Both the position numbers and the translations under genes were made by a program. Of a stretch of 64,000 bases of DNA, positions 8,957-21,352 are shown piece after piece. Source of the stretch: Annona cherimola (lineage: Eukaryota; Streptophyta; Magnoliopsida; Magnoliales; Annonaceae); the NCBI GenBank assembly GCA_030490835.1, contig CM059972.1, positions 57,331,563 to 57,395,562 on the forward strand. Reading direction: 5' to 3'. Numbering within the stretch: position 1 is the first letter of the stretch; each line of letters starts with the position of its first letter. A model generated the notes under the pieces. That model saw nothing but the letters and a program-made list of their open reading frames with translations. It made no database searches and was not told the DNA's origin.

Positions 8957-10552
8957 ATGGCACCAAAGAAAGCCGTATCAAAACCATACCCCAAACGGGT
9001 TCCCACACAACCACAACCTTCATCTCAACCAAAAGAAGTTCCTAGAAGAACTAGGACTCCATCAAAAAGAGCTAGAGAGGAACCATCAACTTCGACGGGT
9101 AAAAGGGTACGATTCCAAACCACTACTCAATCATCTGATCAAGCACCCAGGTCGGAAAGTCAACAACAAACTTCACAGAGCACACAATCCGGGACAAGCA
9201 GAAGGGGCACTGCAGCTGGAAAAGCCCAAGTATTGAAGATGCCCACTACCTACTTCAAAACCGAGCTCCAACATAGCCGTTTTTACAAAAAGTTCTACGA
9301 ACGGAAGGTATTCATACCCAAGATTATAGATTTTAATTTCTTGAAAGAATATGGATCCGACATAGAAGATCTATTGGATTTTCAAGGATGGACAAATTTG
9401 CTAAAGGAGGACGAAAGGGTCTATCCAGATCTTACCCGAATGTTTTATTATCTGTGGGATGAGGAATACTATGGAACCTTCGTCAAAGGAGTAGAAATGG
9501 ATATTGGAATCGGGATAATTTCAGGTCCGACTGACATAATGAGTCATTTAGGACACATACTTGGAGTCCCGTATGAGGATGAGCCAATTCCAGAAGACCT
9601 CACTTTGGATCAAATGTATAATCAGCTCACCCGGAGCAACAAGTACCATCCGGGAATCAAATTCCTTCGGTACATGGATCTGTCACCCAGGCTACGAGTG
9701 CTCAGACTTCTCATTGCCCACTGCATCTACCCAAAGGGCGGTGGAAGAAACCAATTAAACCCACAAGAAGCAGGGATACTATGGAAAGTGGCCAACAGGG
9801 TCAAAGTGAGCATACCCAAATTATTTCTTGAAGCCTTGGCTTCTAGAAAGGATAACCCATGAGGAGTCCTTCCCTATGGCACATGGATCACAAAGATTCT
9901 TGAATTCTTCAAAGTGGATATTGAAGGCGAGCCTTTCGAAGTGCTCAAATCCACAAATGCCATAAATAAAGCACTAATCCAAAGGATGAAGATCAATCTG
10001 CTGGAACTAAGGCATGAAGCTTCCGAAGAAGAGCAAGAAGCCAATGCACAAGCTGAGGGGGAGCAACCTCCCGCGGCACCACCTGCTCAAGAGGAGCCAG
10101 CATCTCCCATATCGCACGGATCCTACTCTCCACAAGGGTCCGCTGCACGAGAACGGGTGCCTCCAACCTCATCTGAGGAGGTCACTCTAAAAGATTTGAG
10201 AGATGAAATCGTTGCCGTCCATGAAGAAATGGGTCACCAAGAAGACCGGCTGACGAGTCTTGTGACCGAAGTGTTGGCGGCAATCAATAATATGCATTCC
10301 CGACAAGATCGAATCGATCGGGAATTGCGTACCATCCGATATCATCTTGCCTCCGGTCATCACAAGAAACGACCCATGCCTGAACTTGACCCCTTCGAAT
10401 CGGGATCAGTTCATCGCGAGCCTTCTCCTGCACCCGTTTCATCCTACTACTCATCCGCCCATGTTCGTCCCATCAAACCACCTCAATCTATCTATCCCAT
10501 TTCCCAATTTCAATTTACCAAGTCTTTGGTAATTGACACACTTTTTGAGTGA
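8957..10552 (+). pseudogene. Element A ORF3, 'putative plant transposon protein'-like, one internal stop
   Basis: One frame of 532 codons runs from 8957 to 10552 with a single TGA at 9860-9862 (codon 302). B has CGA at the same codon, so this is a C-to-T nonsense mutation. Residues 1-80 are basic and rich in Pro, Ser and Gln. Residues about 90-300 form the core, with LLDFQGWTNLL and RVYPDLTRMFYYLWDEEY resembling the plant transposon-protein family (PF20167-like, recognised by wording only). A Glu/Pro-rich linker follows, then a likely coiled coil at about 410-470 and a Pro-rich tail. There is no signal peptide or membrane segment, so an envelope function is not supported. ORF3 sits where Sireviruses carry their extra gene. 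Its function is unknown. Confidence 0.75.
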
Positions 10553-10863
10553 TTGACAAAAAGGGGGAGAAAAGATAGGTTTGAGCGTTTTCTTTTTGGG
10601 TTGGGTAATTTGTATAGGTTTCATTTTTGTTTTACATTGTATTTTGAAACATGATACATATATGAAAGTTGTGTTATGCTTGCAATATTTAATATGCTTG
10701 AATGATGAAATGCTCTGAATATATTTTCTATGATAATGGTTTGAAAAGCTCTAAACCATATGTTTGAAAGTACCAAGGTCAATGCTTTGTTTTTCAAAAA
10801 TTATATATGAACATGATTAATGTTTTGAAAGGTATCAACTCAAATGTAGTTTTGTCAATCATC
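10553..10863 (+). other. Element A 3' non-coding spacer with upstream polypurine tract
   Basis: About 310 bp between ORF3 and the LTR-proximal polypurine tract. A second purine tract, AAAAAGGGGGAGAAAAGA, begins at about 10558, directly after the ORF3 stop. It shares the ATTGACAAAAAGGGGGAGA context with B (about 21048) and D (about 26600-26620, minus strand). The rest is AT-rich with no coding potential. Multiple purine tracts are, to my knowledge, a known Sirevirus trait. Confidence 0.7.
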
Positions 10864-10877
10864 AAAAAGGGGAAGAC
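10864..10877 (+). other. LTR-proximal polypurine tract of element A
   Basis: AAAAAGGGGAAGAC abuts the 3' LTR start at 10878. This is the expected plus-strand DNA primer, resistant to RNase H. Confidence 0.88.
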
Positions 10878-12480
10878 TGTTGGAAATAATGTTCCAAACA
10901 AAATGAATTGACCAAAGCATAAGTTTTGATGATTAAACAAAGACTAATTTGAGTATATAAAGGGTACTAATGAGTTTGCCAAGTGTTTAAGTAAAACAAA
11001 GAAGTCAAGTCGATTACCAAGTCGACTTGGACTTCGACTTGGGGTGAAGTCGATACCTAAGTCGACTTCACAAGCGACTTCAAATGGCAAAAGGTGGATA
11101 GCATTTGAAATAGAAAACAAGCAAATGAAGTCGCAGGCCAAGTCGACTCCAGGTGCGACTTAGGAAACCAAGTCGCAGACGAAGTCGACTCCAGCATCGA
11201 CTTCAGGTATCCAGAGCTGAAAAGTGGAAACGAACATGATGAAGTCGCAGGCGAAGTCGACTCCAGGTGCGACTTGGGTGAAGTCGCAGACGAGGTCGAC
11301 TCCAACTACGACTTGAGGATTTTAGACTTGAAGATTGAAGTTTCAAGCTTATTTCAAGAATCCATTTGGAATTTATCAAATCCAAATAGGATGCAAAGTT
11401 CATTCTCAAAAAGCAACTAAAGTTTCTTGAAGATCAAAAGCTAAGATGCATACTCAAAGTTCAAATCAAGTCTATCAAGTCCAAAGCTAAAGCTTACTCC
11501 AAATGAAGCAACACCCAAGTCATGAAGACCAATTTTACAAAGATTCAAGACAGTTCAAGAGGATCAAGGTGTTTTTGCAAAGGACCAAGCCAAGTCGCAA
11601 CCCAAGTCGACTCCAGGATCGACTTGAGTTGAAGACTGAAGGCCATGTTGACCCAGACTCGGACTTGGAACTCTGAAGAACTGGAGTCGCACACGAGGTC
11701 GACTCCAGGTGCGACTTGGAAGCCAAGTCGCAGGCCAAGTCGACTCCACATGCGACTTGGGTCACAACGGTCGGAATTTATTTGAACGTTGGCGCATTAA
11801 ATGCGCGCCACCTACCCTCTAACGTTCGGATTCCCTCCAAAATTATAAATAGCATTCAAGATGGACGAGGGAAGTAGCTGAGAATCATTAAGTGTGCCTA
11901 ACTACTACATTCAAGAGCTCAAAAGAGATCAAGCCACTCAAAGAAGAAGAACTCCATCTCAAACTGCAAGAGCTTCATTTCAGAATCTTCAAAGCCAACT
12001 CTTCAAGTTCTTCTATGCGCCTAATTGCTGCTACACATCTGTAAAGTGTAGTTTTCCTATTCTTTCTGTTGTATGTGTTAAACTTGATTTAGTTTGAGGA
12101 ACTAAGATCAAGTATAAGCAAAGTAGTGTGTGATTGGAGTGTGACTCATCACCTACTTGTGCTGTGTTTTGTTGATGCCACCTAGTGCTGGAATCTAGAA
12201 GAGAGCAGTGGCTCTAATTGTATTGAGAATACAATAGTGGAACCCAAGTCACAAGGAGTGTGAGCTTGGAAGAGTGGAGTAGGGAGGTTGCCCGAACCAC
12301 TATAAAAATCCTGCGTGTTTGATTTATTTATCTGCTCTTTATATTATATTGCTTTCCATTACGATTCTTCATTAAGGGGACTGGATCAATCCGGGGTTAA
12401 GTTTCTGTTTAAGTTATAAATTTTTAAATACCCAATTCACCCCTCCCCTCTTGGGTTTTGCCATTAACTCGGGACCAACA
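10878..12480 (+). repeat. Element A 3' LTR
   Basis: 1603 bp, from TGTTGG to CCAACA. It differs from the 5' copy at LTR positions 10, 28 and 34, all transitions; elsewhere I saw no difference. It holds the same palindrome array, TATA box (11844-11852) and downstream features as the 5' LTR. Confidence 0.95.
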
Positions 12481-13292
12481 GATTTTTGAACAGCGTTGAA
12501 ATTGGAGACCAAGAGCTGCTGAAGTCGGAGAGCGACTTGGGCGAAGTTGCAGACCAAGTCGACTCCAGTATCGACTTCACATAACATTTTCTTTCCAGGG
12601 TTGAAATTAGAAAGCACAGCTACCGAAGTCGCACATGAAGTTGACTCCACTTGCGACTTGGGTGAAGTCGCAGGCAAAGTCGACTCCAGCATCAACTTCA
12701 GATGGGCAATGCAGATTTTCAGAATTTCAAGTCGATGGCCAAGCCGACTTCAAGATAGACTTGAGTCAAATTGAAGATGAAGTCGAATCAAAATTTTCAA
12801 CTTGAATATATGAAGACTAATCCAAGTTTAAAGCAAGCAAGACACATGGATTCAACCATTCTAAATCAAAGTTGGATTTGTTCATACAAGATTCGAGTTT
12901 TTCAAGTTCTCTAGACTTAAAGCTAAAGAAATTTTGTACAAATAAGTTCCAAGTATTAAAAGACAAAAGAAGAAGAAGAAGTTAAGCAAGCAAGAGACAC
13001 TTCAACAAAGATCAAACTGACTTGGCAAAAGAAAGAAGTCAAGTCACACCCGAAGTCGACACAAAGATCGACTTGAAGCTAAGTCTCAGACCAAGTCGAC
13101 CCAGAGGACAAACATGGAAACTGAAGAACAGCTGAAGTCGCACACGAAGTCGACTCCAGCATGCGACTTTGGTGAAGTCTCACACGAAGTCGACTCCACC
13201 TGCGACTTGGAGGCGTAACGTTCGAATTTTTGAACATTGGAACATTTATTATGCGCCAACCAACTCTATAACGTTCAAAATTCTCCCTCCTC

Positions 13293-13301
13293 TATATATA
13301 G
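13293..13301 (+). promoter_or_regulatory. Probable TATA box of element B 5' LTR
   Basis: TATATATAG after the U3 palindrome region; the 3' LTR copy is at 22413-22421. The position is equivalent to the TATAAATAG of elements A and D. Confidence 0.55.
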
Positions 13302-13650
13302 ACACTCAAGCAAATGTGAAAAGATACAAGATAGAGCTGAAAAAGAGGAAAGAAGTGCTACTAAGAGTTTCAATCCACTTTTCTCTACAATTGAGTGATC
13401 TATACACTTTCAAAGGAAGAACAAGCTTCAAAGTTGCTGTTTGGTTCAACGCAATACGATTCGTTGCTTCTACAGATTCTTCCTCAAGCTGAAATTTGCT
13501 ACACAAATCTGTAAAGTGTAGATTCCTTCTATTTCATCTTGTTATTTAATTTTGGTGCTTGGTTTGAGTTCGGTGTTTCAAACCAAGATATAGCAAGTAG
13601 GGTTGTGATTAGAGTGTAACTCATCACCTACTTGTGTTGCTTGTTATACA

Positions 13651-13745
13651 TGCCTCCTAGAGCTAGAATCTAGAAGAGAGCGGAGACTCTGGTTGTATAT
13701 GCCCCCTAGAGCTAAAATCTAGAAGAGAGTGGAGACACTAGTTCT
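13651..13745 (+). repeat. Two tandem units of a 49-50-bp LTR minisatellite (element B 5' LTR)
   Basis: The unit contains AGCTAGAATCTAGAAGAGAG followed by a short G/A-rich part and GGTTGTATA. Two units are present here and two in the 3' LTR (about 22770-22862). Related arrays occur in D with two and three units; element A has one degenerate unit. Confidence 0.75.
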
Positions 13746-14006
13746 ATTCGCGGAATACATAGTGGAACCTAAGTCACAAGGGAGTGTGAGCTTGGAAGAG
13801 TGGAGTAGGGAAAGGTTGCCCGAACCACTATAAATCTTGTCTACTGTTTTTCATTTCCGCTTTCATTATCTTATTGCTTTCTATTTGTTTCATTAAAGGG
13901 GTTTAAACTAAACCGGGGTAAAATCTCTAATTAAAGTTTTAAATTCTTAAATACCCAATTCACCCCTCCCCTCTTGTGTAATTGTCATCAACTCGGGACC
14001 AATAAG

Positions 14007-14021
14007 TGGTATCAGAGCAGG
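14007..14021 (+). other. Primer-binding site of element B (tRNA-iMet)
   Basis: TGGTATCAGAGCAGG lies two bases after the LTR end, as in elements A and D. Confidence 0.88.
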
Positions 14022-14053
14022 TCTTTGAGTTTTATCAAAGAGATCTTTTTGAT

Positions 14054-15876
14054 ATGGCATCCCAATCCACTTCCGTTCCCGCATTTGCCGAAGGCTAATC
14101 CTTTACTAGGCCACCATTGTTTGATGGGAACAATTTTGGATATTGAAAGCTACGTATAAAACAACTCATCATGGCTACAGATATGGACTCTTGGATTGCA
14201 ATCCAAGACGGTGTGACTTTGCCTATTGATGAAAGAGCTTCCAAATGGACCGATGAGGAAGTAAAAATTGTAAAGAGCAACGCTAAGACTATGAATTCAT
14301 TATTTTGTGCTCTTACGGCTTCCAAATATGATAGAGTATCCTCTTGTTTAACTGCCAAAGAGATATGGTATACACTAACATCCATCTATGAAGGAACTTC
14401 TCAAGTCCAAGGGACAAGGAGAAATATTTTGATCGGAGAATTGGAAAACTTTAGAATGCTAGAAACAGAAAATATTTCTGAAATGTTTGCTAGATTTTTC
14501 AAGATTACTAATGCCTTGAAAGGGCTAGGAAAGGCAATTTCTGAATCTGAACAGGTCATGAAGATTCTAAGGGCACTACCCGAATCATGGACTCCAAAAA
14601 TCACGGCAATAGAAGAAGCCAAGGACCTAAACACATTGAAGTTGGGAGACCTTATTAGCTCGTTAATGTCACATGAGCTAATCAAGAAAAGAAACGAGGA
14701 TCACCACAAAGGCAAAAGAGTCATCGCCTTGAAAGCTGCACAAGACTCGGATGACACCACCTCATCATCACAAAACGACGATGAAATTGCCTTACTTACA
14801 AAACGGTTCAGAAAATTTGTAAGGAAAGGTAGAAATTTTAGAAACTTTAAAGAAAAAAATTCTGAAGAGAAAAAGAAAGAATCAACAAAATGTTACCGGT
14901 GTGGTGGTTCGGGGCACATGCAAGTCCAATGCCCAACGCCCGAAGAAAATAAAGCAAAGGAGCAAAGAAAAGATCGAGGCGACAACAAAAAATTTCAAAG
15001 AAACAAAGGAAGAGGCATGTACGTAAATGAAGAGGAATCTACAACATGTAGCTCTTCAAGTGAAGAATGTGAAGCAGATTGCGCAAGAATTTGTTGCATA
15101 ACAAATTCCGACATATGTTTTGCAGCCACGGAAATCTTGGAGGATCAAGCTACTTCAACGAACTGCACAAGTAGTCAAGAGGTAACCTCCAAACAAAAAT
15201 CTTTTTCAATTTTCTCTTCTACAAATGAATGCCTCAAATGTGCTGAATTGGAAGAACTTCAACAAGCCTATGATTCATTATATGAGGAAATAAAGAAATT
15301 AGGAAACAAGTTTACAATAAAGAAAAGATAATGTGATGTAGTAATAATTGTCAATGGTAAACTTGCTGAAAAGATAGATAAATTAAAAAGTGAAAAGAAT
15401 ACCTTGGAAATTGAGTTAGAGAAACTCAAAAGGGAAAATGAATCATTAAATGAATCGCTTGTCAAGTTTTCTAATCTAGGAGAAAATGTGAAAATGTTCT
15501 TGAAAATGACAACCCAAACATATAAGAAAGGACTTGGGTATAATACATTTGAGCAAGAGAAATCTAATGCTCCGAGAAACAACACCAAACCCATTTATAC
15601 TAAACCTAAGATAAATCAAGTAGTTTGGACCAAAAGACCAACCGAGGAACAAATTACCAAATGGCTTCCTATTTCTAGACTTCCAGAGCTTGTAATTTTT
15701 GCAACAAGTTAGGACAGAAGGTTTATTAATGCAAATTGAGAAAATTGCAAAACCTTGGTGCAAAATTGGTTTGGATGCCGAAAAGCATTGGATTTATGGC
15801 TTCAAAGGTAGACCAACATAGACTCCAAAGGATAACTAACCCAAATGGACCCATAAAATAGGTACCAAAAGGATGA
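14054..15876 (+). pseudogene. gag: Element B gag pseudogene
   Basis: It starts with the same ATG context as A and D. In-frame stops occur at 14096-14098 (TAA), 14144-14146 (TGA) and 15329-15331 (TAA), with further frameshifts near 15700. The longest open piece, 14171-15331, still shows the capsid region and a CCHC knuckle CYRCGGSGHMQVQC. The coiled-coil region and a damaged second knuckle follow. It cannot make a full Gag. Confidence 0.9.
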
Positions 15877-15900
15877 CCTCCACTTGAGTTAATTTTTGCA

Positions 15901-18900
15901 GGTTTGTCTTAGAGCTAAGGCCAATAACATATGATTTATGGATAGTGGTTGCTCAAGACATATGACTGGAGAAAAAGGACTGTTCCGTAAGATCAACCCA
16001 TGCAATGAAGGAACAGTAGCTTTCAAAAATAATGAAAAAGGTAAAATAAAGGGTAAAGGAAATATTTATGGTATTTCAAATGCATGTATTGAAGATGTAC
16101 TATTTGTTGAAGGACTCAAACACAACCTAATGAGTATTAGTCAATTATGTGATAAAGGATATAAAGTTGTATTTGAATCCTCTATATGTAATGTTTTTGA
16201 TGATGAACACATAGTATTTAGTGGAAAAAGACATGGAAATGTATATTTGGTTTGCCTTGATGAACTAGAGGGGAAATGTCTAATAGCCATAGAAAATGAT
16301 CCATGGATATGACATACAAGGCTTGGACATATAAATATGTCAAATATTAAAACATTGTGGAAAAAGAATCTAGTACAAGGGTTACCAAAGCTCAAATATG
16401 ACAAGGATAAGATTTGTAAAACTTGTCAACTATCTAAACAACCCAAAATGTCATTTTCCACCAAAAAAGAAATTTCAACAACTATACCACTTGAGTTATT
16501 ACATATGGATCTTTATGGGCCATCAGAAATTTTAACTCTTAGTGGGAAAAAGTACGTGTATGTAATTGTTGATAATTTTTCAAGATTTACTTGGATTTTA
16601 CTCTTAGCTAGCAAAGATGAAGCATTTTCTATGTTTGCCACGTTTTCAAATTTGGTGCAAAATGAAAAACAAAATTCAATCATTTCCATTAGAAGTGATC
16701 ATGGTGGTGAATTTGAAAATAATCGATTCATAGAATTTTGCAATGAAAAAGGAATTCACCATACATTTTCTGCACCAAGAATTCCTCAACAAAATGGAGT
16801 TGTTGAAAGGAAAAACCGAACAATACAAGAAATGGCTAGAACATGATAAATGAGAGTAAATTGTCCAAAAGATTTTGGGGTGAAGCTGTAAGTACAGCTT
16901 GCCATGTATTAAAGCGAGTTACCATTAGAGCAATATTGAAAAAGACCTAATATGAACTTTGGAAAGGCAGAAAACCAAACATATCATATTTCCATACTTT
17001 TGGATGTACTTGTTATGTGTTAAATAATGGAAAAACAAATTTGGGAAAATTAGATGCCAAAAGTGATGAAGCTATTTTCTTAGGTTATTCATCAAATAGC
17101 AAAGCATATAGGATTTTCAACAAAAGAAATCAAATAGTAGAAGAATCAATACATGTTGTTTTTGATGAATTTAACCAAACTCCGAGAAAGGAGGATGAAC
17201 TAAGTGATGCAGATGATACAAAAGCAAAACAACAAGAACAACAAAAGGATACCGAGCTCAAGCCAGAAAACCCCATGGAGGAAGAGGTAAGTGAAGGTAA
17301 TGACTCCTACAAACTTCCAATTGATTTGAAATTCAAAAATGCTCATCCAATTGAGCAAGTCATTGGAAATATTTATGAAGGAGTAAAAACTAGGAGATCA
17401 AAACAAAATATTTGTGGACAATATGCATTTGTGTCAAAAATTGAACCAACCACTATTGAACAAGCTCTTAATGATGAAAACTGGGTTATTGCAATGCAAG
17501 AAGAGCTAAATCAATTTGAAAGAAATAATGTATGACATTTAGTTCATAGACCAATGATTATACCATTATTGGTACCAAATGGGTATTTAGGAACAAATTG
17601 GACGAAAGTGGACTTGTAATAAGAAACAAAGCTAGACTAGTAGCCAAAGGGTATTCCCATGAAGAAGGGATTGATTTTAAAGAATCATATGCACCCGTGG
17701 CTAGATTAGAAGCCATACGCATTTTACTAGCATTTGCTTCATACATGAATTTTAAATGGATGTAAAAAGCGCATTTTTGAATGGGTACTTGAATGAAGAA
17801 GTATATGTTAAACAACCCCCTGGATTTGAAGAAAAGGATCAATCAAAATATGTTTATAAGCTGACCAAAGCATTATATGGACTAAAACAAGCCCCACGAG
17901 CTTGGTATGAAAGGTTAAATAGATTTTTGATTGATCATGAATTTCAAAGAGGAAAAGTTGATACTACTTTATTCATCAAGTATAAAAGTAAAAATATTTT
18001 AATTGTGCAAATTTATATAGATGATATAATATTTGGTGCTACTGATGAAATTCCGTGCCAAGAATTTTCTAAGATTATGCAGAGCGAATTTGAAATGAGC
18101 ATGATGAGAGAATTAAATTTCTTCCTTGGACTGCAAATCAAGCAACAAGCCGAAGAAATATTCATAAATCAGTCCAAGTACATCAAAGAAATGCTAAAGA
18201 AATTTGGAATGCAAACTAGCAAAGGAGCAAATATTCCAATGAGTTCAACAATCAAGATTGACACAGACGAAAACGGTAAATGTATCGATCAAAAGCTTTA
18301 TAGAAGTATGATAGGATCATTGTTGTATTTAACTGCTTCTAGATCGGATATTCTTTTCAATGTATGTATGTGTTCTAGATTCCAAGCATGTCCTAAAGAT
18401 TCACATTTATTGGATGTAAAAAGAATTTTTAAATATTTGATAAATACCACTAATCTTGGACTATGGTATCCAAAGGGGTCAATGTTTGATTTAATCGGTT
18501 ACTCGGATGCGGATTTGGCCGGTTACAAAGTAGATAGAAAGAGTACTAGTGGAACTTGTCAATTTCTTGAAAATATGTTGGTTTCATGGTATTCAAGGAA
18601 ACAAACTAGCGTTGCTTTATTTACGACAGAAGCCGAATATATAGCTGCCGTGAGTTGTTATGCCCAACTACTTTGGATGAAACAACAATTGAAAGACTAC
18701 GGTATTGATTATTATAACATTCCAATTAAATGTGATAATACAAGTGCTATTTGTTTAACTAAAAATCCAGTATTACATTCAAGAACCAAACACATAGTTG
18801 TAAGACATCATTTTATTCGTGAACATGTTGAAAATCATGATTTTCGTTTAGAATATGTGAAAACTGAGGATCAAATTGCTAATATATTCACCAAGCCTTT

Positions 18901-18958
18901 AGCAAAGGAATCATTTTACAAAATTAAAAATGATATGGGGATGATTGAGTTAAATTAA
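15901..18958 (+). pseudogene. pol: Element B pol pseudogene (protease-integrase-RT-RNase H)
   Basis: The order is copia: protease with [11 protein letters not shown] near 15940, integrase with RSDHGGEF near 16695 and [12 protein letters not shown] near 16795, RT with YIDDIIFG near 18015, and RNase H to 18958. Breaks include a TGA just before the integrase zinc finger (about 16312), a frameshift near 16845, a TAA near 16950, a TGA at about 17533, and a loss of about 11 bases near 17755 just before the [12 protein letters not shown] motif. It is not functional. Confidence 0.92.
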
Positions 18959-18989
18959 GAATAATTAGATAAGAAAATCAGAATTGAAA

Positions 18990-19400
18990 AGTCCAAGTCG
19001 ATAGTGAAGTCGACTCCAGTGAAGTCGACTTGGGCATGGTGAAGTCGACTTCGCCTAGGGCAGCGTCGACTCCAGCACGCGACCGTCGGGCTTCCTTTTC
19101 TATTTCTTCTTCTCCTCTTTCTCTTTCTTCTCCTTCTTTTTCCCGCGCCGGCAGCAAGCTCGAATCCCTCTCTTTCTCCAGCATCCATTTTCTCTCTCGA
19201 CTTGGTTTCCATCTCTAATTTTCGGCACTCTTTCAGCCACTCTCCTCTCTTTCAATCTCCTTCTTCCTCTCATCTCTCGCTCAGTCCCTCTGTCTCTGTC
19301 ACTCTATCTCACAGTCTCTCTCTCCATTTTTTTCTCATCTCCGGTATCACTGTGCCTCTCTACATTTCACCTCTATCTCTATCTTCCTCTCAAAGCTTCA
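18990..19400 (+). repeat. Element B pol-ORF3 spacer: GTCGAC array and CT-rich leader
   Basis: Four GTCGAC sites (about 19011-19070) are followed by about 300 bp of CT-rich sequence (about 19088-19400), matching the arrangement 8515-8934 in element A. The copy number and text differ, yet the layout palindromes, then CT-rich leader, then ORF3 is the same. Confidence 0.7.
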
Positions 19401-19433
19401 TTTGAAAATTTCATTTAAAAAAACCTATTATAA

Positions 19434-21046
19434 ATGGCTCCTAAATCTTGAATTCCCAAGCTAGCTATGTCAAAACCATCTCTTAAGCCAGTTCCTAGAA
19501 AATTGAATTCCCAAACCGAAGAGGAAGTGCCCAGGAGGCAACGGACCCCCTCAAAGCGAGCCCGGGAAGAACCATCTACTTCCACAGGCCGCAGAGTCCA
19601 TTTCCAAACTGCAACTCCATCCACTACTGCTGCCTGAGAAGAACATACACAAACGACGCAAAGCACGCAATCGGGGGCCAGAAAGAAAGGCTCCACGGCT
19701 GCTAAAGCTCAAGTATTGAAGATGCTGACCACATACTTCAAGACCGAGTTACAGCACAGTCGTTTCTACAAGTCGTTCTATGAACGCAAGGTATTCATCC
19801 CTAAAATCATCAATTTCAAATTTTTAAAGGATTATAAGTCCGGCATTGAGTAGTTGCTGGATTTCCAAGGATGGACTAGCCTACTAAAGGCAGATGAAAG
19901 AGTATATCCCGACTTGACTCGTATTTTCTATTATCTATGGGATGATGAGTACTTTGGTACCTTTGTAAAACGAGTTGATATGTTCTTTGGAATCGAAGTA
20001 ACCCCAAGGTTAGAGGAAGCAATCATAAATGTGGGGCAAATCTTAGAGGTGCCTCATGAGGTTGAACAGTTGCCTGAAGACCTCACTCTCTCGGATATCT
20101 ACAATCAGCTCACCAGGAGCAATAAGTATCATCCTGGGATTAAGTTCCTACATTACATGGACTTATCCCCGAGGCTACGGGTTCTACGTCTGCTGATAGC
20201 CCACTGCATTTATCCAAAGGGCAAAGGAAGGAATCAGTTAAACCCGCAAGAGGCGGGAATTCTGTGGAAAATAGTGAACTGGGTCAAAGTTAGCCTTCCT
20301 TGGTTGTTCATAGAAGCCCTAAGTTCTAGGAAAGACAACCCACGAGGGGTTTTGCCTTATGGTACTTGGATCACAAAGATCCTAGAACATTTTGGAGTTG
20401 ATATCGATGGAGAGCCATTCGAGGTGTTAAAACCGACGAATGCAATCAACAAGGCATTGATCCAAAGAATAAAGATCAATGTAAATCAACTCAGGGCTGA
20501 AGCAGAAGAGGGAGCACCAGCTCCAGAAGAAGCCAGAGATGCACAGGTTAAGGGGGAGCAGCCCCCGACACCTCCAAAGGAGCAACTAGCTCCACAGGAT
20601 GATCACGAGGCACCTGCATTGCCTGCTTCGCATGGGTCGTGGTCTCCTAGAGGATCCGAGATTCCAGACTTAGCACCACAACCACCGTCTCGGGATACCT
20701 CAATACAGACCCTTCGAGAGGACCTGGAGCAACTAGAAAACAGGATAACGAGTCAAATCTTAGAGGTCCTTACAGCTATTATGGACATGCATTCCTGTCA
20801 AGATCGTATGGATCGGGAATTGCGGACCATCATATATCATCTGCCATTCAGGCATCACACAATCAACCCATCCCCGAACTAGATCCATTTGATACCGGAT
20901 CAGTTCACCGAGATCCTACATCGGTACCCATGTCCTCTTTTTACTCTTCTGCCCATATTCGACCCATCAAACCTACCCAAAAATCATATCTCATTTCCAA
21001 GTTTCGATTCACCAAATCTTTGGTAATTAACTCTTATTTTGCCTGA
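19434..21046 (+). pseudogene. Element B ORF3 pseudogene ('putative plant transposon protein'-like)
   Basis: Homologous to ORF3 of A over its length. Stops are found at codon 6 (TGA, about 19449), near 19635 (TGA) and at about 19851 (TAG), and a frameshift near 20865 leads to a TAG at 20880-20882. The best piece, 19854-20882, keeps LDFQGWTSLLK, RVYPDLTRIFYYLWDDEYF and the C-terminal heptad region. At the codon that is TGA in A (9860) this copy has CGA. Core wording is better conserved than the linker, which suggests past selection on the core; this needs a codon-based test. Confidence 0.8.
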
Positions 21047-21338
21047 TTGACAAAAAGGGGAAGATAGGATAGGATAAGTTTAGTTTTAGGAGTTAAATTT
21101 AAATTTTTTAAGTTCTTTTTGGGTTGGGTAGCTTGTATATGCGTTTCTTTTTTACTTTGCATTGTAATCTGTATGAATTATGCTAATATGAAAAGTTTGA
21201 ATTATGTTCTGTTTTATGCTCTGATTATGTTTTGCTCTGATCACTGATGATATATTTGGAAATTGTTGAATGTTTGAACAAGTATGATGACTATGACATA
21301 TTGAAAGGTACAAACTCAAATTGGTTTTGTCAATCATC
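21047..21338 (+). other. Element B 3' spacer with upstream polypurine tract
   Basis: AAAAAGGGGAAGATAGG at about 21052 follows the ORF3 end, as in A. The remainder is AT-rich with no coding signal. Confidence 0.65.
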
Positions 21339-21352
21339 AAAAAGGGGGAGAT
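21339..21352 (+). other. LTR-proximal polypurine tract of element B
   Basis: AAAAAGGGGGAGAT directly precedes the 3' LTR TGTTGG at 21353. Confidence 0.88.

Larger units (their letters stand above)
1943..12480 (+). mobile_element. Copia (Sirevirus-like) element A, complete and young but defective
   Basis: A 10,538-bp element with two 1603-bp LTRs (1943-3545, 10878-12480), GATTT duplications, primer-binding site, intact gag, broken pol, a third ORF with one stop, and polypurine tracts. By eye the two LTRs differ at only three bases, all within the first 34 bp, so insertion is recent. The coding region has one 1-nt insertion in integrase, one stop before the RNase H C-terminus and one stop in ORF3. 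Its size, third ORF and RT wording fit Sireviruses. Its LTR differs from those of B and D, so it is a separate subfamily. Confidence 0.95.
12481..14004 (+). repeat. Element B 5' LTR, second part (begins with GATTT duplicate)
   Basis: This continues B's LTR after the insertion of A and aligns with 21586-23123. It holds further GTCGAC modules (about 12550-12690 and 13030-13210), a TATATATAG box at 13293 and tandem 49-50-bp units at about 13651-13745. The end reads CCAATA where the 3' LTR has CCAACA, so the canonical CA terminus has been mutated, which fits the element's age. Confidence 0.9.

Noticed and set aside
8957..10552. Envelope gene (endogenous retrovirus-like) for ORF3
   Set aside because: No signal peptide, no transmembrane segment and no glycoprotein-like Cys pattern are visible. 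The core resembles the plant transposon-protein family.
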